A stretch of DNA of 18,831 bases from contig URRP01000045.1 of the NCBI GenBank assembly GCA_900550375.1, forward strand, positions 1 to 18,831, given 5' to 3'. Positions 1 through 9,153 of the stretch are shown piece after piece. The notes under the pieces were generated by a model. That model was not told the DNA's origin, made no database searches, and was given only the letters and a program-made list of their open reading frames with translations. Position numbers and translations under genes: made by a program. Origin of the DNA: an uncultured Alistipes sp. GTDB taxonomy: Bacteria > Bacteroidota > Bacteroidia > Bacteroidales > Rikenellaceae. Each line of letters begins with the position of its first letter. Position 1 is the stretch's first letter.

Positions 1-1816
<1,816 letters not shown>

Positions 1817-2064
1817 AGTCGTTATCTTTTGGTTTTCTGTTTCCGAACCGTTCCGCGCAAAAGCCCTGCCAACTCCTCGTCTGCGACAAATTGACGGCCC
1901 GACGGGGCGAAATGACACGGATTGTCACTTCTCAAGTTTTCATCCGCGCCATTTTGTCGTATCCCAATGCGACTGCGGCAATCCCGCCGGTCCCGTCCGC
2001 GTCCGCGCACTTTTTACCCGTTTCGCTTCGCTATTCCGGCAAAAGTTTTTACCTTTGTACGGTT
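1817..2064. promoter_or_regulatory. Divergent clpB/dnaX spacer with GACA-type palindromes
   Basis: The 248-bp spacer carries the upstream regions of both genes. A short inverted repeat, TGACA-cggat-TGTCA, lies at 1913-1927. Related half-sites occur at about 1884-1896 (CGACAAATTGACG) and near 1953 (TTTTGTCG). No TAnnTTTG box was found for clpB on the minus strand. Since clpB is normally heat-induced, the repeated GACA/TGTC motifs could be a heat-shock operator or an alternative promoter. That link is inference only. Confidence 0.35.
2050..2057 (+). promoter_or_regulatory. dnaX -7 promoter box, near-leaderless transcript
   Basis: TACCTTTG matches the Bacteroidetes -7 consensus TAnnTTTG exactly and ends only 7 bp before the dnaX ATG at 2065. 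Initiation a few bases after the box would leave 0-4 nt of leader. No good -33 TTTG was found; the closest is TTTCG at 2021-2025, with poor spacing. The box also argues for the start at 2065 rather than the longer in-frame extension beginning at 1891. Confidence 0.6.
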
Positions 2065-3954
2065 ATGGAGAATTTTATCGTCAGTGCCCGTAAATACCGT
2101 CCCGCGACCTTCGCATCGGTCGTCGGACAGAAGCATATCACCTCGACGCTCAAGAATGCCATCGAGCGCGGGCAGCTGGCGCACGCCTACCTCTTCTGCG
2201 GCCCGCGCGGCGTGGGTAAGACCACCTGCGCGCGCATCTTCGCCAAAGCGATCAACTGCCAGCATCCCGAGGGGGCCGAGGCGTGCAACGCCTGCGAGTC
2301 GTGCCGTTCGTTCAACGAGAACCGCTCGCTCAACATTCACGAGCTGGACGCCGCGTCGAACAACTCGGTGGACGACATCCGCAATCTGATCGAGCAGGTG
2401 CGCATCCTGCCGCAGGGAGGCCGCTATTCGGTCTTCATCATCGACGAGGTGCACATGCTCTCGGCCGCGGCGTTCAACGCCTTTCTCAAGACGCTCGAAG
2501 AGCCGCCCGCACACGCCATCTTCATTCTGGCTACCACCGAGAAACATAAGATTCTCCCCACGATCCTGTCGCGCTGCCAGATCTACGATTTCAACCGCAT
2601 CAAGGTCGAAGACTCGGTCGAATACCTCAAACATATCGCCGCGCAGGAGAGCGTCGGCTACGACGAAGAGTCGTTGAACCTCATCGCGCAGAAGGCCGAC
2701 GGCGGTATGCGCGACGCGCTGTCGATGTTCGACAAGGCCGTATCGTTCTGCGGTGCGCAGCTCGAATACAAAGCCGTAGCCCAGACGCTCAACGTGCTGG
2801 ATTACGACACCTATTTCAATGTGACCGACATGCTGCTCGCCGGCGACTACGTCTCGGCGCTGCGTCTGTTCGACGAGGTGCTCTCGAAAGGATTCTCGGG
2901 GCAGACCTTCATGGCCGGTCTGGCGCAGCACATGCGCGACCTGCTCGTAGCGCGCGACGCCGCTTCGGTTTCGCTCATCGAGCTGACGGGAACTTTGATG
3001 GAACGATACCGCGCCCAAGCCGGGCGTTGTACAATAGAATTCCTTTTCGGGGCGATCTCGCTGCTGACCGAAGCCGACGGACGAATACGACAGTCTTCGA
3101 ACCAACGGCTGCTGGTCGAACTGGGACTGATGAAAATCGCCGGTCTCGGTCAAAAAAAAAATGACGACGTAACACTCGACGAGAGCTATTCCCTGCCGCC
3201 GCTCACGGGACAGGGCACCCCCTCGACAAATCCCAAGACTCCAACCGCCGGATCGGCTGTTGTTTCCGCATCTGCGGCACCCTCGCCGACTCCGGTCGCC
3301 GCGACGACCGTAGCTCCGACGCCTACGGTCGATCCGGCCGGCGCTCCGGCGATGGTTTCCGCCGCTCCGGCGCCGACGCCCGTTCCGCAGGAGGCACCCG
3401 CCGGCACGCCGGCACCCGCACCTTCAGGGGTTCGGCCCGCGGCAGCTGTGCAGGCGTCTCGACCGGCTTCGTCGGCAAGCCACGCAACGCTTATCGGCGG
3501 CGCATCGCTCTCGTCGCTGCTGAATCAGGCACGGCGGGGAGCCGTTACGGAGACGACGGCGGAAGCCGCCGAGCAGTTGAGGCCGACGGTCACGATCGAT
3601 CTGGCGAGCGGAGAGAAACTGGAGAGCAACCGCGAGGCGATCCTCACCTACATCCGGCAGGAACGTCCCCGGCTCTACGCCTTCTTCGAGCAGCTGCGCA
3701 TCGAAGGACACACGCTGCGGCTGGCCGTACCGACCGAAGCGCTGCGCGAAGAGATCCTGCGCTGCAAGCTGGAGATGCTCACCCGCATCGCCGCCATCGG
3801 CCGCGTAGAGGGGGCCTTGGAGCTGGAAGTGGAGATCAACGAGGAGATACGGGCCGCACGCCCCATCAAACTCGAAGATCGCCTCCGCCACATGAACGAA
3901 AAGAATCCGCTGCTCGGCGAGTTGCGCAAAGAACTCGATCTGGAGGTGGAATAA
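2065..3954 (+). CDS. dnaX: DNA polymerase III subunit gamma/tau
   Basis: Clamp-loader ATPase of the replicative polymerase; 629 aa from the ATG at 2065. The start is chosen because MENFIVSARKYRP is the usual DnaX N-terminus and a -7 box lies just upstream, whereas the upstream extension has no family similarity. Motifs seen: Walker A GPRGVGKTT (46-54), zinc ligands C65, C74, C77 and C80, Walker B IIDEVH (125-130), sensor-1 ATTE and the SRC arginine-finger motif. The AAA+ core and collar end near residue 365. An Ala/Pro/Thr-rich linker follows (about 375-475) and then a conserved C-terminal domain of the tau type. A run of ten A at residues 363-366 sits exactly at the end of the core (separate entry). 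tyrS follows after 28 bp, so the two are probably co-transcribed. Confidence 0.97.
   Translation: MENFIVSARKYRPATFASVVGQKHITSTLKNAIERGQLAHAYLFCGPRGVGKTTCARIFAKAINCQHPEGAEACNACESCRSFNENRSLNIHELDAASNNSVDDIRNLIEQVRILPQGGRYSVFIIDEVHMLSAAAFNAFLKTLEEPPAHAIFILATTEKHKILPTILSRCQIYDFNRIKVEDSVEYLKHIAAQESVGYDEESLNLIAQKADGGMRDALSMFDKAVSFCGAQLEYKAVAQTLNVLDYDTYFNVTDMLLAGDYVSALRLFDEVLSKGFSGQTFMAGLAQHMRDLLVARDAASVSLIELTGTLMERYRAQAGRCTIEFLFGAISLLTEADGRIRQSSNQRLLVELGLMKIAGLGQKKNDDVTLDESYSLPPLTGQGTPSTNPKTPTAGSAVVSASAAPSPTPVAATTVAPTPTVDPAGAPAMVSAAPAPTPVPQEAPAGTPAPAPSGVRPAAAVQASRPASSASHATLIGGASLSSLLNQARRGAVTETTAEAAEQLRPTVTIDLASGEKLESNREAILTYIRQERPRLYAFFEQLRIEGHTLRLAVPTEALREEILRCKLEMLTRIAAIGRVEGALELEVEINEEIRAARPIKLEDRLRHMNEKNPLLGELRKELDLEVE
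3152..3161 (+). other. A10 slippage site inside dnaX
   Basis: Ten consecutive A follow a C in codons 363-366 (Q-K-K-N) of dnaX. Loss of one A gives three further codons (ATG ACG ACG) and then TAA. Gain of one A, or a -1 ribosomal shift, gives AAA and then TGA. Either event would yield a protein of about 366 residues, the clamp-loader core without linker and tau domain. This mirrors the known slippage that makes the gamma subunit in E. coli (A AAA AAG) and Thermus (A-run). Use here is inferred from position, not shown. Confidence 0.6.
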
Positions 3955-3982
3955 ACAATGAATTAAAAAAACAGAACATAAA

Positions 3983-5275
3983 ATGGCAATTAAGAACTTT
4001 ATCGAGGAATTGGAATGGCGCGGCATGATCCACACGATCATGCCGGGCGCAAAGGAACAACTTGAAAAGGAGATGACGACGGCCTATCTAGGCATCGACC
4101 CCACGGCCGACTCACTGCATATCGGACATCTGGTCGGAGTGATGATTCTCAAGCATTTCCAGATGTGCGGCCACCGCCCCATCGCACTCATCGGCGGCGC
4201 TACGGGCATGATCGGCGATCCGTCGGGCAAGTCACAGGAGCGCAACCTGCTCGACGAACAGACGCTGCGCCACAATCAGGAGGCGATCAAGCGGCAGCTG
4301 TCGAAGCTCATCGATTTCGATTCGGCGGCTCCCAACGCCGCCGTGATGGTCAACAACTACGACTGGATGAAGGAGATCACCTTCCTCGACTTCATCCGCG
4401 ACATCGGCAAGCTGATTACGGTCAACTATATGATGGCCAAAGATTCGGTCAAGAAACGTTTCAGCGGCGAGGGCGACGGCATGTCGTTCACCGAATTCTC
4501 CTACCAGCTGGTACAGGGCTACGACTTCATGCACCTCTATGAGAAATACGGCTGCAGGGTGCAGCTGGGCGGATCGGACCAGTGGGGCAACATCACCACC
4601 GGCACCGAACTGATCCGCCGCAAGCTGGGTGCCGAGGCCTATGCCATCACCTGCCCGCTCATCACGAAGGCCGACGGCACCAAGTTCGGAAAGACCGAGA
4701 GCGGCAACGTATGGCTCGACCCGCGCTACACGTCACCCTACAAGTTCTACCAGTTCTGGCTCAACGTGAGCGACGATGATGCCAAACGTTACATCAAGAT
4801 CTTCACGCTTCTGGATCGCGGGACGGTCGACGCGCTCATCGCCGAACACGATGCGGCGCCCCACCTGCGCACGTTGCAGAAGCGGCTGGCCGAAGAGATC
4901 ACCGTGATGATCCACTCGCGCGAAGAGTATGAAAAAGCAGTCGAAGCGTCGCAGATTCTCTTCGGCGGCGCGACCTCCGAGGCATTGCACCGGCTCGACG
5001 AACAGACGCTGCTGCAAGTCTTCGAAGGGGTTCCGCAGTTCACGGTGGCACGCACCGAGCTGGGACTTCCCTTCATCGACCTCTGTGCCGCGGCGACGCA
5101 GATCTTCCCCTCGAAGGGTGAATGCCGCAAGATGGTACAGGGCGGCGGCGTGGCGCTCAACAAAGAGAAGGTCGCCGACGCGATGCGTCCCGTCACCGAA
5201 GCCGATCTGATCGCAGGCAAATACCTGTTGGTGCAGCGCGGCAAGAAGAACTACTATCTCGTTACCGTCGAATAA
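3983..5275 (+). CDS. tyrS: Tyrosyl-tRNA synthetase
   Basis: Class I aminoacyl-tRNA synthetase that charges tRNA-Tyr in the cytoplasm; 430 aa, normal for the bacterial TyrS family. The ATP-binding HIGH motif is at residues 46-49, after YLGIDPTADSL. The tyrosine-site region VQLGGSDQWGNI is present, and the KMSKS-type loop appears as KFGKT at 234-238, the usual variant in this subfamily. The last ~75 residues form the tRNA-binding S4-like domain (FPSKGECRKMVQGGGVALN). The gene starts 28 bp after the dnaX stop with no intervening terminator, so it probably belongs to a dnaX-tyrS transcript. A strong hairpin follows it at 5282-5314. Confidence 0.97.
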   Translation: MAIKNFIEELEWRGMIHTIMPGAKEQLEKEMTTAYLGIDPTADSLHIGHLVGVMILKHFQMCGHRPIALIGGATGMIGDPSGKSQERNLLDEQTLRHNQEAIKRQLSKLIDFDSAAPNAAVMVNNYDWMKEITFLDFIRDIGKLITVNYMMAKDSVKKRFSGEGDGMSFTEFSYQLVQGYDFMHLYEKYGCRVQLGGSDQWGNITTGTELIRRKLGAEAYAITCPLITKADGTKFGKTESGNVWLDPRYTSPYKFYQFWLNVSDDDAKRYIKIFTLLDRGTVDALIAEHDAAPHLRTLQKRLAEEITVMIHSREEYEKAVEASQILFGGATSEALHRLDEQTLLQVFEGVPQFTVARTELGLPFIDLCAAATQIFPSKGECRKMVQGGGVALNKEKVADAMRPVTEADLIAGKYLLVQRGKKNYYLVTVE

Positions 5276-5281
5276 CTCGTC

Positions 5282-5314
5282 TTCGGAGATGCGCCCTGCC
5301 GGCGCATCTCCGAA
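5282..5314 (+). terminator. Strong hairpin after tyrS, just before folB
   Basis: A perfect 14-bp stem (5282-5295 with 5301-5314; TTCGGAGATGCGCC and its complement) closes a 5-nt loop, CTGCC. It is followed by AACTTTTATCG, a poor U-tract. It probably ends the dnaX-tyrS transcript but lies only 20 bp before the folB ATG, so it could also act as an attenuator or processing site for folB. Confidence 0.65.
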
Positions 5315-5334
5315 AACTTTTATCGTACACGCCT

Positions 5335-5688
5335 ATGCTTTACACCATCGATCTTCAGGGCATGGAGTTCCACGCCTTTCACGGCTGCTACGACCTCGAA
5401 CAGCGGGTCGGCAACCGCTTCGAGGTGACGCTCTCGATCACCACCGAACTGGGCGGCATCGCCGCGCACGATGCTGTGGAGGAAGCCGTCAACTACCTGA
5501 CCGTCTATGAGATCGTTCGCGAACGCATGGCCGTCACACAGCGCACGATCGAACGCGTGGCGACGAACATCATCGAAGCGCTCCGCACGCGCTTTCCCGA
5601 GGTGCGGCACGTGCGTTGCACGGTAGCCAAACTCGCACCTCCGCTGGGCGGCAAGATCGCCCGTGTCTCGGTAACGCTGGAGGGATAA
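5335..5688 (+). CDS. folB: Dihydroneopterin aldolase
   Basis: Folate-pathway enzyme that converts 7,8-dihydroneopterin to 6-hydroxymethyl-7,8-dihydropterin and glycolaldehyde. It is 117 aa from the ATG at 5335, the usual FolB size; the frame is open further upstream, inside tyrS, but only this start gives a family-like N-terminus (MLYTIDLQGMEFHAFHG). The expected active-site residues are in place: E22 in the DLEQRVG segment, Y54 in VNYLTVY, and K99 in AKLAPPLGGK. No TAnnTTTG promoter was seen in the 59-bp gap after tyrS, and a large hairpin occupies most of it. Expression may therefore depend on read-through from dnaX-tyrS. No other folate gene is adjacent. Confidence 0.93.
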   Translation: MLYTIDLQGMEFHAFHGCYDLEQRVGNRFEVTLSITTELGGIAAHDAVEEAVNYLTVYEIVRERMAVTQRTIERVATNIIEALRTRFPEVRHVRCTVAKLAPPLGGKIARVSVTLEG

Positions 5689-5822
5689 ACCTCCGCAGAG
5701 TTCCACGGCAAGAAGCCGCCCCGACGATACACAGCGCCGCTCGCGAAGATTCGAGCACAGACCGCAAACAGACGGGACGACCGGCCTTCCACGCCGGCTG
5801 CCCGACGAAGATAGGTTAGGTT

Positions 5823-7169
5823 ATGAAGACAACTCATCGGGCCACATTCGGCAGCCGGCTGAGCGCCGTACTCGTTACGGCAGGCAGCGCCGTCGGATTG
5901 GGTAACATCTGGCGTTTTCCATACGTCGCCGGCGAGAACGGCGGCGGTGCATTTCTGCTGATCTACATCCTCAGCGTCCTGCTGCTCGGCGTGCCGATCA
6001 TGCTCTCGGAATTCGCCATTGGCCGCAATACCCACCGCAACGCCGTAGGCGCATACCGTACTCTTTCGAGCCGCTGGTCGATTCTGGGCTACAACAGCAT
6101 TCTGTCACCGCTGCTCATCATGGGATTCTATCTGGTGGTTTCGGGTTGGACGATGGAATACATGATCCATTCGCTCACGGGCGAGTTCACGCGCATCAGC
6201 ACCCCCGAGGCATACCAGTCGCTCTTTAGTACCTTTACGCAGAATCCGTGGAAACCGGTGCTCTACACCGTGATCTTCACGCTGCTCACACACGGCGTTA
6301 TCGCGCTGGGCGTGCAAAAGGGAATCGAACGCTCGGCACGCATCATGATGCCGCTGCTGCTCGTGATCCTCGTAGTGCTGGCCATTCACTCCATCCTGCT
6401 GCCGGGCGGCACGCAGGGGGTTAAATTCCTCTTCACCCCCGACTTCTCGAAGGTAAGCCCCTCGACGGTACTCACCGCACTCGGGCAGGCGTTCTTCTCG
6501 CTTTCGATCGGCTTGGGCTGTCTGGTGACCTACGCCTCCTATTTCAAGGACGACACCAACATCATGCACACCTCCCTGCAAGTCGCCTTCATCGACACGC
6601 TCGTGGCGGTACTGGCGGGATTGGTGATCTTTCCGGCGGTCTTCAGCGTCGGCATCGAACCCACGGCCGGCCCTGCGCTGGTCTTCGTCACCCTGCCGGC
6701 GATCTTCAACACCTTGCCTCTGAGCATGGTATGGTCAACGATCTTCTTCCTGCTGCTGGTCATCGCCGCCCTCACCTCTACGATCTCGCTGCACGAAGTG
6801 CTGACCGTTTACGTGCAGGAGGAGTGGCGTTTCAGTCGCCGCACGGCAGCATGGATCGTCACCGGAATCTGCATCGCGCTGGGCACGGCCGCTTCACTGT
6901 CGCTCGGAGCATGGCAGTGGCTGCAGCTCGGCGGAAAATCGTTCTTCGACCTGCTGGATTTCGTGACGGCCAACATCATGCTACCCGCAGGCGGCTTCTT
7001 CGTCTGCATCTTCACGGGCTGGGTACTCGACCGGAAGTTCATGCCTTCGGAGCTGACGAACCACGGTGCGTTGCAGCTGCGGCTGTGGCCGCTGCTGCGC
7101 GTACTGCTGCGCTGGATCTGTCCGATCGTGATTCTGCTGATCTTCTTGGATAATCTGGGACTGGTCTGA
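5823..7169 (+). CDS. Sodium-dependent transporter of the neurotransmitter:sodium symporter (SNF/NSS) family
   Basis: 448-aa inner-membrane protein of the LeuT/MhsT type, expected to import amino acids or related solutes with Na+. The hallmark TM1 sequence AGSAVGLGNIWRFPYVAGENG is at about residues 20-40, with the unwound substrate/Na+ site. About 11-12 hydrophobic segments follow, including QAFFSLSIGLGCLVTYASY (the TM6 site) and STIFFLLLVIAALTSTISLHE (TM8, with the Ser/Thr pair used for the second sodium). The start is the ATG at 5823, and the N-terminus is short, as in bacterial members. The 134-bp spacer after folB has no clear -7 box and only a weak CCGGC/GCCGG hairpin near 5780. The substrate cannot be read from the sequence. 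Confidence 0.93.
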   Translation: MKTTHRATFGSRLSAVLVTAGSAVGLGNIWRFPYVAGENGGGAFLLIYILSVLLLGVPIMLSEFAIGRNTHRNAVGAYRTLSSRWSILGYNSILSPLLIMGFYLVVSGWTMEYMIHSLTGEFTRISTPEAYQSLFSTFTQNPWKPVLYTVIFTLLTHGVIALGVQKGIERSARIMMPLLLVILVVLAIHSILLPGGTQGVKFLFTPDFSKVSPSTVLTALGQAFFSLSIGLGCLVTYASYFKDDTNIMHTSLQVAFIDTLVAVLAGLVIFPAVFSVGIEPTAGPALVFVTLPAIFNTLPLSMVWSTIFFLLLVIAALTSTISLHEVLTVYVQEEWRFSRRTAAWIVTGICIALGTAASLSLGAWQWLQLGGKSFFDLLDFVTANIMLPAGGFFVCIFTGWVLDRKFMPSELTNHGALQLRLWPLLRVLLRWICPIVILLIFLDNLGLV

Positions 7170-7498
7170 TCCCCAACACGTACCCGAAGGCGGATATCTG
7201 CCGAAAAGTCGTCGTCCCCGAGAAAAAAAGTTGACTTTTTGATATTTTTTGTATCTTTGCTGCCGAAGGTTTACTTTCTGTGCATTCGCTATATCACAGA
7301 CTTACGTTCGAAGATCGGTTCTGCGGTCTCGGAACAACGCGAAGGCCGGAATCCGCCTTCACACAAAGCGGCTTCATCCGAAAAAGAGATAACAGTTGAC
7401 GGTTTCGGTAAGCGGAGAGAGGAACCGAAGCGCGAAAATCAAGAAATTAACTCAATGTATTCTACATATTTCTAATTTCTAATCCAAATCAATTTTTT
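7170..7498 (+). other. Intergenic region and long 5' leader of the outer-membrane gene
   Basis: The 329-bp gap holds a promoter (own entry) and then a leader of about 230 nt. The leader contains one modest hairpin (7402-7409 with 7424-7431, GUUUCGGU/ACCGAAGC, one wobble) and a tandem TTTCTAA just before the start codon. A 78-codon open frame at 7239-7475 overlaps the promoter and resembles nothing, so it is not called as a gene. No riboswitch class was recognised. Confidence 0.4.
7231..7259 (+). promoter_or_regulatory. Promoter of the poly-G outer-membrane protein gene
   Basis: The -7 box TATCTTTG (7252-7259) is a perfect TAnnTTTG match. A TTG-containing -33 candidate lies at 7231-7235, about 16-18 bp upstream, inside an A/T-rich stretch. 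The predicted start near 7264 leaves a leader of about 235 nt before the ATG at 7499. Confidence 0.65.
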
Positions 7499-8312
7499 AT
7501 GAAAAAACTTGTACTTCTCATTTTCACCGTCTGCATGGGGGGGGGGAATTGCTGCATCGGCGCAGGAGGTCTCGCAGCAGAAATTAGACTCGCTGAATCA
7601 GGCGCTCAATGACATTTCGGCGCGCGTAAAGGAGACCGAAGCGGCAGAAAACAACCGCACGATCTGGAAAGACCGCGCCAAGTACTTCAATCTGGCCTAC
7701 GTCAAGCAAACGCTAACTCCCGATATCGAAGGATGGGAAAAAATGGGCGGAAGCGAAATGAAGAGCGACATCGGCGCCGCACTGGTCTGGGGTAAGACCT
7801 TCTACCTGCACAAGAAGCCGCTGGCCCGTATGATCAAGTTCGGCATCGACTGGTCGTGGATGGACCTCAACTACGCACAGTACAAATACGAAGAGGCCGA
7901 TTACGATACGGGCGAACTCTACTCCGAGAAGGCGCACCAGCTCGAATACGGTATGCAGATCGGCCCGTCGGTTACGATCAATCCGGTACACCACCTCAAG
8001 GTGAGCGCCTACTTCCGCGTGACGCCCTCCTATTCGCTGATGTACGTCGACGATGAACTTTACCACCACTATGCGACCTTCTGCAACACCGGTTTTGCAG
8101 TGGCTTGGAAGGTGCTCTCGGTAGGCTGCGAATGGCGTTGGGGAAAAGCAGCATATAACGGACTGGGTATCAATCTCGACGATCTTGGCGGCGACTTCTC
8201 CGAAGGCGATTTCGACGGCGACATCCCCTCGGTAGATGACGTACTGACCGATTTGGGAAATCTGAAACTCAAGACCAAATCGTTCCGCGTCTACCTGAGC
8301 TTCCGCTTCTAA
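7499..8312 (+). CDS. Small outer-membrane beta-barrel-like protein, out of frame at a G10 tract
   Basis: The ATG at 7499 opens a typical signal peptide (MKKLVLLIFTVCM). The frame then runs through ten G and stops at 7612 after 37 codons. The remaining open frame, in the +1 register, encodes IAASAQEVSQQKL and continues to 8312. With nine or twelve G the two parts fuse into about 270 aa with a sensible cleavage site (ASA/QE). The mature part has a short coiled-coil-like N-terminus, then alternating aromatic strands (FGIDWSWMDLNYAQYKY, HLKVSAYFRVTPSY, KVLSVGCEWRWG), an acidic loop (residues about 223-245) and a C-terminal RVYLSFRF ending in Phe, the usual barrel signal. A TTG at 7509 could start the long frame but would remove the signal's basic end. 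The family is unknown to me; the outer-membrane location is inferred. Confidence 0.75.
7537..7546 (+). repeat. Poly-G (G10) homopolymer in the signal-peptide coding region
   Basis: Ten G in a row right after the codons for VCM. The length sets the reading frame: 9 or 12 G joins signal peptide and mature protein, 10 G stops at 7612, and 11 G stops at a TAG soon after. Such tracts are classic slipped-strand phase-variation sites in surface genes. An assembly or sequencing error of one base is the main alternative. Confidence 0.7.
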
Positions 8313-8337
8313 GCGATTCCGATTTACAGATATAGCG

Positions 8338-8368
8338 ACGGAGAGACCACGGCGGTCTCTCCGTTTTT
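8338..8368 (+). terminator. Rho-independent terminator of the outer-membrane gene
   Basis: A perfect 11-bp stem (8338-8348 ACGGAGAGACC with 8354-8364), a 5-nt loop (ACGGC) and a T5 tract at 8364-8368. It lies 25 bp after the stop and just before the end of the convergent recR gene; the T-tract serves only the plus strand. Confidence 0.9.
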
Positions 8369-8380
8369 CGTTCCGGTGCA

Positions 8381-8977
8381 CTACTCTACCGCGCGCCGGT
8401 TTATCAGAGCATGTGTCAGCGTCAGTTCATCGACGTACTCCAGTTCGTCGCCGAAGCCGATTCCGCGCGCGATGGAGGTGATTTTCAGGCCCGGAAACTG
8501 CCGGAGTCGGTTCATCAGATAGAAGAGCGTCGTCTCGCCCTCGACCGAGGTGGAGATCGCCAGTATCACTTCGTCGACGCCGCCCCGCGCGATCCGCTCG
8601 ACCAGCAGGTCGATCGTCAGATCGGAGGGTGCGATCCCCTGCATGGGCGAAATGACGCCGCCCAGCACGTGATACAACCCCTTGTATTGCTGCGTATTCT
8701 CGATCGAGAGGACATCGGCCACCTGTTCGACGACACAAAGCGTCGCATGGTCGCGCTTCGGATCTTCGCAGATCGGACAGACCTCGGTATCCGACAGATT
8801 GTTGCACTCCCTGCAATAACGGATTTCGCGGCGGAAACGGTCGATGCTGCGCGTCATATCGGCCACCACCGACGGCTCCATGCGCAGCAGGTGCATGGCG
8901 AGCCGCAGCGCCGTCCGGCGTCCGATCCCCGGGAGCTTGGACAACTCCTCCACCACGTCGGTCAATAATTGAGACAT
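8381..8977 (-). CDS. recR: Recombination mediator protein RecR
   Basis: RecFOR-pathway protein that helps load RecA at gapped DNA in the cytoplasm; 198 aa, standard length. A helix-hairpin-helix lies near the N-terminus (LSKLPGIGRRTALRLAM, residues 12-28). A zinc finger has C55, C58, C67 and C70, and a Toprim domain runs from about 79 to 175 (CVVEQVADVLSIENTQQYKG, then GLYHVLGGVISPMQG). The start at 8977 gives the usual MSQLLTDVVEELSKLPG N-terminus. It lies downstream of batE on the same strand but 176 bp away, with a possible weak terminator between them, so it is probably transcribed separately at least in part. It is convergent with the outer-membrane gene. Confidence 0.97.
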   Translation of the reverse strand: MSQLLTDVVEELSKLPGIGRRTALRLAMHLLRMEPSVVADMTRSIDRFRREIRYCRECNNLSDTEVCPICEDPKRDHATLCVVEQVADVLSIENTQQYKGLYHVLGGVISPMQGIAPSDLTIDLLVERIARGGVDEVILAISTSVEGETTLFYLMNRLRQFPGLKITSIARGIGFGDELEYVDELTLTHALINRRAVE

Positions 8978-9114
8978 CTAACAAGTAATTATTCCGATTC
9001 GGGCCGCTTCCTCCTGCCGCTCGACGGGCTGCCGTGTTACAGGCCCGCCCCGCTCCTCCCTTGACAGGAGGGCTTTGCCGCCGCGCAGCCGCAGGTGCAT
9101 TTCCGAACGTCAGT

Positions 9115-9153
9115 AAAAACACGAGCCGTTTCCCGCAAAAACAGCCGGAACGG
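9115..9153 (-). terminator. Possible weak terminator after batE
   Basis: On the minus strand CCGTTCC (9153-9147) can pair with GGGAAACGG (9134-9126), with a bulge. The stem is followed by CTCGTGTTTTTA, whose five U correspond to AAAAA at 9115-9119. The stem starts directly after the batE stop codon. The stem is imperfect, so termination may be partial. The rest of the 8978-9114 spacer is GC-rich with a short CTCCT/AGGAG inverted repeat near 9051-9070. Confidence 0.35.

Noticed and set aside
1891..2064. 58-codon N-terminal extension of dnaX
   Set aside because: Lies upstream of the -7 box and has no similarity to DnaX; the family N-terminus begins at 2065.
7239..7475. 78-codon open frame upstream of the outer-membrane gene
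   Set aside because: It starts inside the promoter's own -33/-7 region and has no domain or ribosome-binding evidence.
7509..7511. TTG start for the outer-membrane protein
   Set aside because: It would keep the long frame open but removes the Lys-Lys end and hydrophobic core of the signal peptide that ATG 7499 provides; frame loss at G10 explains the sequence better.
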